A DNA stretch of 64,000 bases from Microbacterium sp. C5A9 (GTDB lineage: Bacteria; Actinomycetota; Actinomycetes; Actinomycetales; Microbacteriaceae), in the NCBI RefSeq assembly GCF_022627955.1, contig NZ_JABXGD010000003.1, positions 329,918-393,917 of the forward strand. Reading direction: 5' to 3'. Of this stretch, positions 32,838 to 42,312 are shown piece after piece (the first letter of the stretch is position 1; each line of letters starts with the position of its first letter). A model generated the notes under the pieces. The model saw only the letters and a list, made by a program, of their open reading frames with translations. It had not been told where the DNA came from and searched no databases. A program made the position numbers and the translations under genes.

Positions 32838-35366
32838 TCACGCCTCCGGGCTCGGCACCACCGGCACGGCATCCGTCCGCACCCCGGGGTGGTCGCGCTC
32901 GAGCGCGGCGCCCTCCATGTCGACGTTGGGAAGGATGCGGTCGAGCCACCGCGGCAGCCACCACGCCGAGCGGCCGAGCAGGTGCATGAGCGCCGGCATG
33001 AGCAGCATCCGCACGACGAAGGCGTCGAGGAGCACGCCGAAGGCGAGGCCGAATCCGATCGAGCGGATGATCGTCGACTCCGAGAAGATGAACCCGCCGA
33101 ACACAGAGACCATGATGAGCGCGGCGGCGATGACGACCGAGCGACCGGCGCGGAAGCCCTGGGCGACGGCATCCCGAGCCGAGGCTCCGTGCACGTACGC
33201 CTCGCGCATTCCCGAGGCGAGGAACAGCTGATAGTCCATCGCGAGCCCGAACAGGATGCCGACGAGGATCACCGGCAGGAAGCTCAGGATCGGCCCCGTG
33301 CTGTGGAGTCCGATCAGGTCGGCGCCCCAGCCGAACTGGAACACCGCCACGATCAGGCCATAGGTCGCGAAGAGCGAGAGCACGAACCCTCCGGTCGCGA
33401 TGATCGGCACCAGCAGCGAGCGGAACACGACGATCATGATGAGCAGCGAGAGGCCGACGACGACCACGAGGTAGATCGGCAGCACACCGGCGAGGGCCTC
33501 GGAGATGTCGATGTTGATCGCGGCCTGGCCGGCCACCCCGAGCGTGATGCCGCCGTCGAGCTGCGGCAGAGCCCGGATGTCCTGCACGAGCCTCTCGGTC
33601 GACGAGCTGTTCGGTCCTTCGGCCGGCAGCACCTGGAAGGCGAGCAGGGTGTTGTCGTCGGATGCGGCGATGGGGGCGACCGCGACGACGTCGTCCTGAT
33701 CGGAGAGCGTCTGCGCGATCTCGACCTGGGTCGCGAGCAGGTCGTCGTCGCTCACGGCGTCGTCGAGGGTCGCGGTGACGAGCAGCGGACCGTTCGCGCC
33801 TTCGCCGAACTGCTCGTCGACGATGTGGAACGCGCGGTAGCTCGTCGAGTCCGACGGCTCGCTCGCACCGTCGGGCAGTCCGAGACGCATCGACATCGAG
33901 GGGATGGCGACGATCAGCAGGGCGACGACGCTCACGATCACGGTGGTGATCGCGCGCAGAGTCGACATCTGCCGCACGGGCGTGCCCGCGGCGTGCGGCT
34001 GACCGATCGTCGTGCGGGCCTTCTTGCTGAGCAGGCGCGTGCCGACGAGGCCGAGCACCGCGGGGGCGAGCGTGATCGCGACGAGCACGGCGACCGCGAC
34101 GCAGACCGCGCCGACGGTGCCCATGAGCCCGAGGAACGGGACGCCGGTGACGTTGAGGGCGAGCAGCGCGACGATGACCGTGGTTCCGGCGAACACGACG
34201 GCGGTACCCGAGGTGCCGGTCGCGAGGCCGATGGATTCGCGCACCGGAACGCCGTTGAGCAGCTGCTTGCGGTGTCGGTTGACGATGAAGAGCGAGTAGT
34301 CGATGCCGACGGCGAGGCCGAGCATGACACCGAGCACCGGGGTGACGGATGCCATGTCGACGACACCCGAGAAGGCGAGGGAGGCGGTCACGCCGACGCC
34401 GACGCCGACCACCGCCGTGACGATCGGCAGGGCCGCGCCGATGAGGGTGCCGAGCATCACGATCAGCACCACGGCGGCGAACGCGAGGCCGATCGCCTCT
34501 CCGACGCCGAAGATCTCGGGCACACCCTGCGCGATGTCGGTGCCGAAGTCGACCTCGACGCCGTCGATCGACGACGATGCGAAGTGGTCGATCGTGCCCT
34601 GCTTGACCTCTTCGGAGAGCTCGAGGCGGGGGTCTTCGAACGAGACGTTGACGATGGCCGTCGAGCCGTCGTCGGAGACGACGCCGATGCCGTTCGTGAG
34701 GTCGAGGAGTGTGGAGCCGAGCTCGACCTGCTCGGCGTTGTCGGCGAGCTCGGTCCGCGAGTCGTCGATCGTCCTCTGCTGTGCGTCGACCTCGGCGAGC
34801 TGGGACTCGAGTGCCGAGAGCTGCGCGTCGAGAGCGGCGAGCTGCTCGGCCGGGGCGCCCGCGGCGTCGGCCTGCGCGCGTGCGGCCGTGAGCTGCTCGA
34901 GTCCGGCGTCGAGCTGCGCGCGCCCGGCGTCGAGCTGGGCCTGGCCGGCATCGAGCTGGGTCCGCCCGTCGGCGATCTGCTTCTCGCCGTCGGCCAGCTG
35001 CTGCGCCTGATCGGCCTGCTGCTGCTGGGCGTCGAACGGGTCGACGACCGAGGCCACGCCGTCGAGGTCTTCGGCGCTCGCCGCCAGTGCGGAGATCTGC
35101 TGCTTCTGGTCGTCGGTGAAGGCCGAGCCGTCGGTCGTCTGATAGACCACGGTGCCCGTGCCGCCCGCGGTGTCCGGCAGCTTCTCGGCGAGCTGGTCGG
35201 TCACGGCACCCGATGCGGTGCCGGGGATGTCGAAGCTGTTGCTCAGGGTGCCGCCGAGCGTGAGGAACGCGCCGACGCCGATGCCGAGGATCACGATCCA
35301 CGAGACGATCACCGTCCACGCCTTGCGCGCAGCGAGGGAACCCAGACGGTAGAGCAGTGCAGCCAC
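32838..35366 (-). CDS. MMPL/RND family exporter
   Basis: An 842-residue transporter with two membrane bundles: one helix at residues 17-37, five helices from about 290 to 470, then the second half from about 480 with five more near the C terminus. The extracytoplasmic loop at about 110-225 is a long coiled coil with repeated QLDAGxA heptads. The second bundle starts at LPIYLVVVVGLSLLIMIVVF. GTG 35366 has AAGGAG six bases upstream. MMPL proteins export lipids, siderophores or drugs using the proton gradient. It diverges from a TetR gene that likely represses it. Substrate unknown. Confidence 0.92.
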   Translation of the reverse strand: MAALLYRLGSLAARKAWTVIVSWIVILGIGVGAFLTLGGTLSNSFDIPGTASGAVTDQLAEKLPDTAGGTGTVVYQTTDGSAFTDDQKQQISALAASAEDLDGVASVVDPFDAQQQQADQAQQLADGEKQIADGRTQLDAGQAQLDAGRAQLDAGLEQLTAARAQADAAGAPAEQLAALDAQLSALESQLAEVDAQQRTIDDSRTELADNAEQVELGSTLLDLTNGIGVVSDDGSTAIVNVSFEDPRLELSEEVKQGTIDHFASSSIDGVEVDFGTDIAQGVPEIFGVGEAIGLAFAAVVLIVMLGTLIGAALPIVTAVVGVGVGVTASLAFSGVVDMASVTPVLGVMLGLAVGIDYSLFIVNRHRKQLLNGVPVRESIGLATGTSGTAVVFAGTTVIVALLALNVTGVPFLGLMGTVGAVCVAVAVLVAITLAPAVLGLVGTRLLSKKARTTIGQPHAAGTPVRQMSTLRAITTVIVSVVALLIVAIPSMSMRLGLPDGASEPSDSTSYRAFHIVDEQFGEGANGPLLVTATLDDAVSDDDLLATQVEIAQTLSDQDDVVAVAPIAASDDNTLLAFQVLPAEGPNSSSTERLVQDIRALPQLDGGITLGVAGQAAINIDISEALAGVLPIYLVVVVGLSLLIMIVVFRSLLVPIIATGGFVLSLFATYGLIVAVFQFGWGADLIGLHSTGPILSFLPVILVGILFGLAMDYQLFLASGMREAYVHGASARDAVAQGFRAGRSVVIAAALIMVSVFGGFIFSESTIIRSIGFGLAFGVLLDAFVVRMLLMPALMHLLGRSAWWLPRWLDRILPNVDMEGAALERDHPGVRTDAVPVVPSPEA

Positions 35367-35389
35367 GACGATCTCCTTCAGACGAACTG

Positions 35390-35429
35390 ATCATACGGTG
35401 CGTCTCGTCTAGAGTTCTGTGGTTATCCT
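35390..35429. promoter_or_regulatory. Divergent promoters of MMPL and TetR genes
   Basis: A minus-strand -10, TATGAT (35390-35395 read on the complement), serves the MMPL gene. A plus-strand TATCCT (35424-35429) lies six bases before the GTG start of the TetR gene, giving a leaderless mRNA. They are only 28 bases apart, so one bound regulator dimer between them could silence both. Confidence 0.55.
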
Positions 35430-35435
35430 GAACGT

Positions 35436-36008
35436 GTGGTGAACGAGCATCGGAGCGGACCCGTGCGCAGCACGGCTGCCCGTGAGGCGATCCTCGACGC
35501 GACCTCGCGCCTGTTCCACAATCAGGGATACGACCGGCTGACGATCGAGGGCATCGCGAAGGAGGCCGGCGTCGGCAAGCAGACGATCTACCGGTGGTGG
35601 CCGTCGCGCGGAGCCCTGATCGGCGAATGCCTCGCCGAAGGACGCCTGATCCCCGTCGATTTCATCGTCCCCGACACCGGAGACCTCTCCGCCGACGTCG
35701 AGACCTGGCTGCGCAGCGTGCTCTCCATCCTCGAAGCGCCCGAGGGCGGTGCCCTGCTCCGGTCGCTGGTCGCGGCGGCCACCGAGGATGCCGGTGTGGG
35801 CGCCCACCTGGGCGACAGCCTCGGCGTCGAGAAGTACCTGACCGAGCGCCTGCGCGGCGGCATCCGCGACGGGCAGCTCTCGACGGGAGCCCCCGTCGAA
35901 CAGCTCGGACGTGCGATTCTCGGTGCGATCATCGTCGAGTCGCTCGGGCGTGAGGAGCACGACCCCGAGTCGATCGTCGAGTTGACGCGCTACCTGTTCC
36001 GGCGCTGA
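35436..36008 (+). CDS. TetR family transcriptional regulator divergent from MMPL exporter
   Basis: A 190-residue TetR-type regulator. DNA-binding helices are REAILDATSRLFHNQGYDRL and TIEGIAKEAGVGKQTIYRWW; the C-terminal ligand domain follows. The start is GTG (two GTG codons in a row), supported by the -10 six bases upstream. Its divergence from the MMPL gene over 69 bases suggests it represses the exporter and itself until the exported compound binds. Confidence 0.88.
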   Translation: MVNEHRSGPVRSTAAREAILDATSRLFHNQGYDRLTIEGIAKEAGVGKQTIYRWWPSRGALIGECLAEGRLIPVDFIVPDTGDLSADVETWLRSVLSILEAPEGGALLRSLVAAATEDAGVGAHLGDSLGVEKYLTERLRGGIRDGQLSTGAPVEQLGRAILGAIIVESLGREEHDPESIVELTRYLFRR

Positions 36009-36033
36009 CGCCGACCGCGGTGGCGTGCTGCCG

Positions 36034-36243
36034 TCATGCCGACGGCGTCTCCGAGCACGCGGCGGCTCGACGCCGCTCCGCACGCCAGTCCGCTGCGCCC
36101 CGGACGAACATCGCGGCAGCGCCGGCGAACGTCACGACGACGGTCAGGATCGACCACCACTCGGGCTGCACGGTCGGCAGAATGAGCATCGACGCACCGA
36201 GGCTCGATGCTCCTCCGAGGAACCAGAATCCGGACTCGTCCAT
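36034..36243 (-). CDS. Small two-helix membrane protein
   Basis: A 69-residue protein with two hydrophobic segments (FWFLGGASSLGASMLILPTV and WWSILTVVVTFAGAAAMFV) and a basic C-terminal tail (RAERRRAAACSE). The start ATG 36243 is preceded by TATGCT with a six-base gap, the same leaderless layout as several neighbours, which supports it being a real gene. The longer open frame upstream is unsupported. Function unknown. Confidence 0.6.
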   Translation of the reverse strand: MDESGFWFLGGASSLGASMLILPTVQPEWWSILTVVVTFAGAAAMFVRGAADWRAERRRAAACSETPSA

Positions 36244-36305
36244 CTGGGCAGCATAGCGCTCGCAGGACGACGGACATGCGTCGGAACCGTCGCGCCGACA
36301 CGACG

Positions 36306-37013
36306 TCATCTCGCGGCCACCGAGCGGCCACCGGTCTGCGCCTGCCGACCCGATCGATGCCCGTGCGCCCACGAACCGGCATCCGCTGTGCGTCGACGCC
36401 TCGCGTGCGACGTGTGCATCTCGTCGACCGCCGCATCGACGCGGCTCCGCCGGGAGGCGAGAACGAGTTCGGTGCCGGCGCCGCTCTCTTCGACGGTGAC
36501 GCGTCGGCTCTCGGCGATGCGGCTCATGGCGCCGACCGCGAAGCCGCGCAGGAACCCGCTGCGAGCACGCCGCTTCACCCCCTCGCGCTGATCGACGTAG
36601 AAATCGCGATGCTCGAGCCACCAGCTGCGCATGGCGACCATCGCCTGCACCTGCAGGCTGGCCGTCAGCGTCTGGACCTGGCTCACATCCGACGAATGCC
36701 CGACCAGGAGCAGACCCGCGATCGGCGGGTACTCGGCGAGCAGCGGACGCACCGCGCCGAGCGCGGTGGCCACACCGATGCCGATCTCGCGCAGATCCTT
36801 CGCGTAGACGCCGCGGAACAGCATCCGCTCGGTGACGATCTGCTCCTGTGCCTGCCCGAGAAGCCCCCGTCGTTCGTCGATCTGCGCCTGCTCGATCCCG
36901 TACTTCACGATGAGTCGCTCGGCGTGCTCGGTCAGAGCCTCGGCCTCTTCGGGCGTGGTGCTCTCGGCCTTCGCCAGCAGTTTGGCGATCAGGTCGAGTT
37001 TGGCTTCGGTCAT
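36306..37013 (-). CDS. DUF2786 domain protein
   Basis: A 235-residue protein. Residues 1-45 match the DUF2786 pattern (LIAKLLAKAESTTPEEAEAL, then TEHAERLIVKYGIEQAQID). The middle (residues 60-170) is a mixed region with a hydrophobic strand (PIAGLLLVGHSSDVSQVQTL) and helices. The C-terminal 40 residues are Arg/Ser-rich and look disordered. ATG 37013 has an AGGGGG ribosome site. Proteins of this family occur in actinobacteria and phages; their function is not established. Alternative: a small nucleic-acid-associated protein, given the basic tail. Confidence 0.75.
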   Translation of the reverse strand: MTEAKLDLIAKLLAKAESTTPEEAEALTEHAERLIVKYGIEQAQIDERRGLLGQAQEQIVTERMLFRGVYAKDLREIGIGVATALGAVRPLLAEYPPIAGLLLVGHSSDVSQVQTLTASLQVQAMVAMRSWWLEHRDFYVDQREGVKRRARSGFLRGFAVGAMSRIAESRRVTVEESGAGTELVLASRRSRVDAAVDEMHTSHARRRRTADAGSWAHGHRSGRQAQTGGRSVAAR

Positions 37014-37263
37014 GGCATCCCCCTTGGATCTGTGATGCCTCGAATCCTTCGCCGGGGTACCTACATTCGGGTACCGGATTCCAGGGTCCGTGGACGAACC
37101 CGGGTCACGGGTGCCGGTGCAGAAGAGGACGCCGCGCGGTCGGACGGGCACGGGTTCGGACCCGGCCGTCGACACGTCGCCACATCGGTCGGGTGCACCG
37201 GGCTGTCGCCCGCCCACTCCGAAATCGTGCCCGGCCGAGCACGGCAGGGAGGAGGGCTCCGCC

Positions 37264-37407
37264 TCAGCCGAAGATCAGCGTCAGCACGGTCGCGCCGCCG
37301 CCGCCGAGGATCAGCGCGACGATGACCGTCCAGGCGACGATGCGGATGCGCCGGTTGCGCTTCTCGCCGAGGTCGCCGTAGTCCTCGCTCAGGCCGTCGC
37401 CGCTCAT
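37264..37407 (-). CDS. 47-residue single-helix membrane protein coupled to purL
   Basis: The protein has a short acidic/basic head ([20 protein letters not shown]) and one hydrophobic helix ([20 protein letters not shown]). Its ATG overlaps the purL stop as ATGA, so ribosomes finishing purL can start it directly. Length and coupling argue it is genuine. I do not recognise a family. Confidence 0.6.
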   Translation of the reverse strand: MSGDGLSEDYGDLGEKRNRRIRIVAWTVIVALILGGGGATVLTLIFG

Positions 37408-39737
37408 GCGCCGACCGGCTCCGAGACCGTCGGGCCGAAGGCGGCGGGCAGGGTGGCCTGCGAGCGCTCGCGGATCTCGGCGACGGGAACCGTGAAGACG
37501 TCCTGCACCTCGAGCTTCGCGCCCTCGCTGTCGGTCACGCCGATGCGCATCACCGGGTAGTTGCGGCCCTCGCAGAGTCCGCGGAACTTCACGTCGTCCT
37601 CTCGGGGCACCGTGACGATGACGCGACCGGTCGACTCCGAGAACAGGGCGGATGCCGCATCCACGCCGTCGCGCTCGATGATCTCGTTCAGCCAGACGCG
37701 TGCGCCGACGCCGAAGCGCGAGACGCCCTCGGCGAGGGCCTGTGCGAGGCCACCCTCCGACACGTCGTGCGCCGACGAGATCAGCCACTCGTCACGGGCG
37801 GCGCCGAGCAGACCTGCGAGGCGCTTCTCGCCCGCGAGGTCGACCTTCGGGGGCAGTCCGCCGAGGTGCTGGTGCACGGTCTCGGCCCACGCCGAACCCG
37901 ACAGCTCGGTCGAGGTCGTGCCGAGCAGGTAGATGTTCTGGCCCTCGTCCTGCCATCCCGAGGGGATGCGGCGCGAGACGTCGTCGATGATGCCGAGCAC
38001 GCCGACGAGCGGGGTCGGGTGGATCGGCACGTCGCCGGTCTGGTTGTAGAACGAGACGTTGCCGCCGGTCACCGGGGTGCCCAGCTCGTAGCAACCGTCG
38101 GCGAGGCCGTCGACGGTCTGACCGAACTGCCACATGACCTCGGGGTTCTCGGGAGAGCCGAAGTTCAGGCAGTCGGTGATCGCGGTGGGAACGGCGCCGG
38201 TGACGGCGACGTTGCGGTAGGCCTCGGCGAGGGCCAGCTGGGCGCCCGCGTACGGGTCGAGCTGGCAGTAGCGGCCGTTGGCGTCGGTCGAGATCGCGAA
38301 TCCGAGACCCGACTCCTCGTCGACGCGGATCATGCCGGCGTCGTCGGGGAACGAGAGGGCCGTGTTGCCGAGCACGTAGTAGTCGTACTGGTTGGTGATC
38401 CAGCGGGTGTCGGCGAGGTTCGGTGAGGCGACGAGGTCGAGGAACTGCTCGCGCAGCACCTCGGGGTCGTTCGAGCGGGGCAGCTTCTCGGCGGCATCCG
38501 CCTGCAGCGCGTCGATCCACGTCGGGTACGCGACCGGGCGGTCGTAGACCGGGCCGTCGACCGCGACGGTCGAGGGGTCGACGTCGACGATGCGCTCGCC
38601 CTGCCAGTCGATGATGAGGCGGCCGTCGCCGGTGACCTCACCCAGAACCGACGTCTCGACGTCCCACTTCTGCACGACCGCGAGGAACGCGTCGAGCTTC
38701 TCGGGCGCGACGATCGCCATCATGCGCTCCTGCGACTCCGACATGAGGATCTCCTCGGCCGTGAGCGAGGGGTCGCGCAGCAGCACGTTGTCGAGAGAGA
38801 CCTTCATGCCGCTGTTGCCGTTGGCCGCGAGCTCGCTCGTGGCGCACGAGATGCCGGCCGCGCCGAGGTCTTGGATCGCCTCGACGAGCTCGTCGCGGTA
38901 CAGCTCGAGGCAGCACTCGATGAGCACCTTCTCGGCGAACGGGTCGCCCACCTGCACCGCGGGGCGCTTGGTGGGTCCGCCGTCGGCGAAGGTGTCGGAT
39001 GCCAGGATGCTGGCGCCGCCGATGCCGTCGCCACCCGTGCGGGCACCGAAGAGCACGACCTTGTTGCCGACGCCGGTCGCGTTGGCGAGCTTGAGGTCTT
39101 CGTGGCGGAGCACGCCGACCGCGAGCGCGTTGACGAGCGGGTTGGCCTGGTAGACGGAGTCGAAGACCGTCTCGCCGCCGATGTTCGGCAGGCCGAGGCA
39201 GTTGCCGTAGAAGCTGATGCCGCTGGTCACGCCGTGCACGACGCGAGCCGTGTCGGGGTGGTCGATCGCACCGAAGCGCAGGGCGTCCATGACCGCGACC
39301 GGGCGAGCGCCCATCGAGATGATGTCGCGGACGATGCCGCCGACGCCGGTCGCCGCACCCTGGAAGGGCTCGATGAACGAGGGGTGGTTGTGCGACTCGG
39401 CCTTGAAGGTGACGGCCCAGCCCTCGCCGACGTCGATGACGCCGGCGTTCTGGCCCATGCCCACCATGAGGCGCTCCTTCATCTCGTCGGAGACCTTCTG
39501 GCCGAAGCGGCGCAGGTAGTTCTTCGACGACTTGTACGAGCAGTGCTCCGACCACATGACGGAGTACATGGCCAGCTCGCCGGAGGTCGGGCGGCGGCCC
39601 AGGATCTCCTTGATGCGGGCGTACTCGTCGTCCTTGAGGCCCAGCGCTGCGTACGGCTGCTCCTTCTCCGGAGTCGCGGTCGCGTTCTCGACGGAGTCGG
39701 GGACGTGCTTGTGGGCAGGTGCAGGGGCGGTGGTCAC
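37404..39737 (-). CDS. purL: Phosphoribosylformylglycinamidine synthase subunit PurL
   Basis: Synthetase subunit of the fourth step of purine biosynthesis: FGAR plus ATP plus ammonia from glutamine gives FGAM. At 777 residues it is the small-type PurL that needs separate PurQ and PurS, which are not in this window. Conserved stretches include [19 protein letters not shown] near residue 60, [38 protein letters not shown] and [11 protein letters not shown]. The GTG at 39737 is used because AGGAG lies five bases upstream; the frame is open 34 codons further but those are Pro/Ala-rich and unlike the family. Confidence 0.96.
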   Translation of the reverse strand: MTTAPAPAHKHVPDSVENATATPEKEQPYAALGLKDDEYARIKEILGRRPTSGELAMYSVMWSEHCSYKSSKNYLRRFGQKVSDEMKERLMVGMGQNAGVIDVGEGWAVTFKAESHNHPSFIEPFQGAATGVGGIVRDIISMGARPVAVMDALRFGAIDHPDTARVVHGVTSGISFYGNCLGLPNIGGETVFDSVYQANPLVNALAVGVLRHEDLKLANATGVGNKVVLFGARTGGDGIGGASILASDTFADGGPTKRPAVQVGDPFAEKVLIECCLELYRDELVEAIQDLGAAGISCATSELAANGNSGMKVSLDNVLLRDPSLTAEEILMSESQERMMAIVAPEKLDAFLAVVQKWDVETSVLGEVTGDGRLIIDWQGERIVDVDPSTVAVDGPVYDRPVAYPTWIDALQADAAEKLPRSNDPEVLREQFLDLVASPNLADTRWITNQYDYYVLGNTALSFPDDAGMIRVDEESGLGFAISTDANGRYCQLDPYAGAQLALAEAYRNVAVTGAVPTAITDCLNFGSPENPEVMWQFGQTVDGLADGCYELGTPVTGGNVSFYNQTGDVPIHPTPLVGVLGIIDDVSRRIPSGWQDEGQNIYLLGTTSTELSGSAWAETVHQHLGGLPPKVDLAGEKRLAGLLGAARDEWLISSAHDVSEGGLAQALAEGVSRFGVGARVWLNEIIERDGVDAASALFSESTGRVIVTVPREDDVKFRGLCEGRNYPVMRIGVTDSEGAKLEVQDVFTVPVAEIRERSQATLPAAFGPTVSEPVGA

Positions 39738-39852
39738 GCGCACTCCTAGGGAAGGGGCCGGCGGGGCAGGGTCCAGTCTACCGGGGGACGCCGGGGGCCT
39801 GGGTTCGTGCGTCGGGGCGACGGATGCCGACATCCGCATCCGCTGCTCGCAT

Positions 39853-40551
39853 CTACGTCAGGAGCGGTCCGAGCTCCCGTGCAGCCGCGAGGACGGAGAC
39901 GGCGATCGAATCGGACTCGTCGATGTATCGGCGTGGACCCGAGTAGGACACTGCTCCGGCAAGCGCCCCTGACGCGTCGGTGATCGGCGCGACCAGACAC
40001 CCGCGCTGACCGTCGCGAGTGCGGATCACACCCTGCTCGCGGAGCTCGGTGACGAGGTCGTCGGCGACGTGCTCCCCGCGGACGACTTCCCCTCGCACGA
40101 CGAGTGGCAGCAGACCCAGCGCGTATCGGGTGGGCTCGTGCTGCAGGCCCAGCCGGTTCGAGAGGGGAAAGTCGGGGTCCTCATCGGCGATGACGACTCT
40201 GCCGTCGCGGTAGAGGACGAGGTGGATGCCACCCCGCGCGCTCGCCCTGGTGCGCTCGAGGACGTCCCGTGCGGCGCGTGGGACGCGCTCGACGGCGATA
40301 CTGCCGGCCAGCAACGCCACTTTCGTGCCCAGGGCGAAACCGGTGAGATCCGGTGTCCGGACGAGGTACTCGTCCTGGACCAGCAGATTGAGCAGGCGAT
40401 AGGTCGTCGCGCGCGGCATCCCCAGATGCTCGGCGAGTTGCCGCGCGGTGACGCCGGCTCCCATCGCCGCGACGGCTTCGAGCATCGACAGCGCACTGTG
40501 GATGGCGGTGGGCTGGCGGGCCGAGATCGATACCCCGTCACCGCCCGTCAT
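39853..40551 (-). CDS. IclR family transcriptional regulator
   Basis: A 232-residue IclR-type protein. The N-terminal winged helix reads [20 protein letters not shown] then [20 protein letters not shown]; the C-terminal GAF-like effector domain contains [14 protein letters not shown] and [20 protein letters not shown]. Its start overlaps the stop of the upstream APC permease gene (ATGA at 40548-40551), so the two are one operon. It most likely controls that permease and the divergent catabolic operon across the 238-base gap. Ligand unknown. Confidence 0.9.
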   Translation of the reverse strand: MTGGDGVSISARQPTAIHSALSMLEAVAAMGAGVTARQLAEHLGMPRATTYRLLNLLVQDEYLVRTPDLTGFALGTKVALLAGSIAVERVPRAARDVLERTRASARGGIHLVLYRDGRVVIADEDPDFPLSNRLGLQHEPTRYALGLLPLVVRGEVVRGEHVADDLVTELREQGVIRTRDGQRGCLVAPITDASGALAGAVSYSGPRRYIDESDSIAVSVLAAARELGPLLT

Positions 40552-42074
40552 CCGTCGGCGTCCCCCGGTTCGCCCCCGTGTGCGCTGCCATTGCCGTCGC
40601 CTGCGCTGCCACTGCGGGCGACGCCGCCGAGCACGTGAGCGGCGACCGGCTCGTCGTAGCGTCCGACCTCTCCGAGAGGCGCGCGACGCCGCCATCGGAT
40701 CAGCGCCGCCGCGATGACGGCGATGCCGACGGTGAGCCAGACTCCGGGATTCCCCGCCGTGGCCTCCGCGGCGAGATAAACGGTCAGGCATCCCGTCAGC
40801 GCCGCCGCCGCGCTGACGGCCACGATCACGGATCCGGCGGTGACCTCTCCGATGCGACGCAGGAACAGTGGCGCGGCGATGCAGACCAGCACGTAAGCGA
40901 CGATGTAGCCCGAGGCCGAGATCAGCAGGATGACCCGCATCGCGTCCCACGGCGACACCCCGGCCGCGACGACCGCGATCGGGACCAGGGTGATCGGCGG
41001 GGCTGCGACGGCGATCGCGCCGACCGGAGTGCGGTGACGGCGGTGCGTGCGTCCCAGCTCGGCCGGGGCCACGCCGTCGCGGGCGAGTGCGAACACGATG
41101 CGGGTGAGGGCGGTCGTCGATGCGATGGCGCAGGCCAGGCCCGAGGTGGCGATGCCGACGTCCGCGACGGCGGCCCAGGCGGAGAGACCGAAACGCGACG
41201 CGAGCTCGTCGAGGAGCGCGACCGATGTCGGCCCCCCGATCGCGTCGGCCCCTGCGATCTGCGTGTAGCCGGCTATGAGGTAGAAGACGCCGGCCACGCC
41301 GACGCTCCACACGATGGCGCGGGGGATGTTCTTCAGGGGCGAGCGCGCTTCGACGCCGAGCGTCGCCGAACTCTCGAAACCGACGAACGCTGTGATCGCG
41401 AGCACTGCGCCCCCGGCGACGCCCGCCACCGATACGTCGTCGGGCGAGAAGATCGCCGCCGGATGGATCGGTCCGATCTGCACGAGGAGCACGATCAGAA
41501 GGAGCAGGATCAGCGCGACGGAGACGAGTTCGACGACGAGAGCGACCCGGGATGAGAGACGGATGCCACGCACGAGGACGATCGCGAGCACCGCTGCCTC
41601 GATGACCAGAGCGCCGAGAGCGATCGGGGTCGCAGGGAGCTGCGGCCACAGCCGGGTCACGAGCATCGTCGCGTAGTGCGCACCGCCCAGGAGGGCGAAG
41701 ACCGAGATGAAGGCGTATCCGACGACGATCGCCGCGCCCGTCGCGAGCCCGGCGGTCGTGCCGAGTCCCCGGGCGGCATAGGTGTAGAGCGAGCCGCTGG
41801 CCGCGAACCGCCGCGTGAACTGGTTGATCGTCCGAGCGACCAGGAACGTGATGATCGTCGCGAGGGCCATCACGAGAACTGTCGCTCCGCCGGCCAGATC
41901 CGCGACCATCAGCACGGCCATGGCCGACGCCGCCGCCGGGGCGATGGCGGCGACCGACTGCGCGAGGACGTCGGCGAAACCCACGGTGTGCCTGTCGAGT
42001 CCGTGCAGCGGTGAGCGGGCGGCGAAAGATCGAACGGCCTCCGGGCGCTCGATCGCCTCTTCGAGTGCAGACAT
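40548..42074 (-). CDS. APC superfamily amino acid/polyamine permease
   Basis: A 508-residue permease with about twelve helices. The first helix region VGFADVLAQSVAAIAPAAAS and the later EARSPLKNIPRAIVWSVGVA are typical of the APC superfamily (the latter is the conserved loop after helix 6). The C-terminal tail is hydrophilic, rich in Gly/Ser. GGAGG is five bases before the ATG. It is co-transcribed with IclR and diverges from a second APC permease that heads the catabolic operon; the two probably import related amino acids or amines. Confidence 0.9.
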   Translation of the reverse strand: MSALEEAIERPEAVRSFAARSPLHGLDRHTVGFADVLAQSVAAIAPAAASAMAVLMVADLAGGATVLVMALATIITFLVARTINQFTRRFAASGSLYTYAARGLGTTAGLATGAAIVVGYAFISVFALLGGAHYATMLVTRLWPQLPATPIALGALVIEAAVLAIVLVRGIRLSSRVALVVELVSVALILLLLIVLLVQIGPIHPAAIFSPDDVSVAGVAGGAVLAITAFVGFESSATLGVEARSPLKNIPRAIVWSVGVAGVFYLIAGYTQIAGADAIGGPTSVALLDELASRFGLSAWAAVADVGIATSGLACAIASTTALTRIVFALARDGVAPAELGRTHRRHRTPVGAIAVAAPPITLVPIAVVAAGVSPWDAMRVILLISASGYIVAYVLVCIAAPLFLRRIGEVTAGSVIVAVSAAAALTGCLTVYLAAEATAGNPGVWLTVGIAVIAAALIRWRRRAPLGEVGRYDEPVAAHVLGGVARSGSAGDGNGSAHGGEPGDADG

Positions 42075-42186
42075 GGGGGCCTCCGCCTGTTGCGCGATGA
42101 ACGCTGCTGCGCGATGGGAAGAGGCTACGAGCGGTCGGTTGCAGGGACGCTTCAGTCGTGTTTCGCGCAGATCTCACCCGAATGAG

Positions 42187-42209
42187 ACAGCCCGCACTCG
42201 AGTGTCCCG
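42187..42209. promoter_or_regulatory. Palindrome in the divergent gap between two APC permeases
   Basis: CACTCGAGTG (42195-42204) is a perfect ten-base palindrome, flanked by GACA (42186-42189) and TGTC (42203-42206). It is the clearest dyad in the 238-base gap and a candidate IclR site. IclR operators are variable, so this remains tentative. Confidence 0.35.
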
Positions 42210-42312
42210 TTCACGGCGACCGCAGACGTCACTCCGCCGAGACGGGCGGGTAACCCCGCCGCGGCAGGGTGAGGGAATCGCACCGCTCCGCTTCTCTCAG
42301 AAGGGTTTGCAC

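Noticed and set aside
32889..35390. An 833-codon open frame on the plus strand opposite the MMPL gene
   Set aside because: Highly charged, low-complexity product of the kind GC-rich antisense frames give; the minus-strand MMPL gene is clear and has a ribosome site.
37055..37075. GGGTACC repeated 14 bases apart as an operator
   Set aside because: Short, GC-rich and unsupported by another copy near a regulator; treated as chance.
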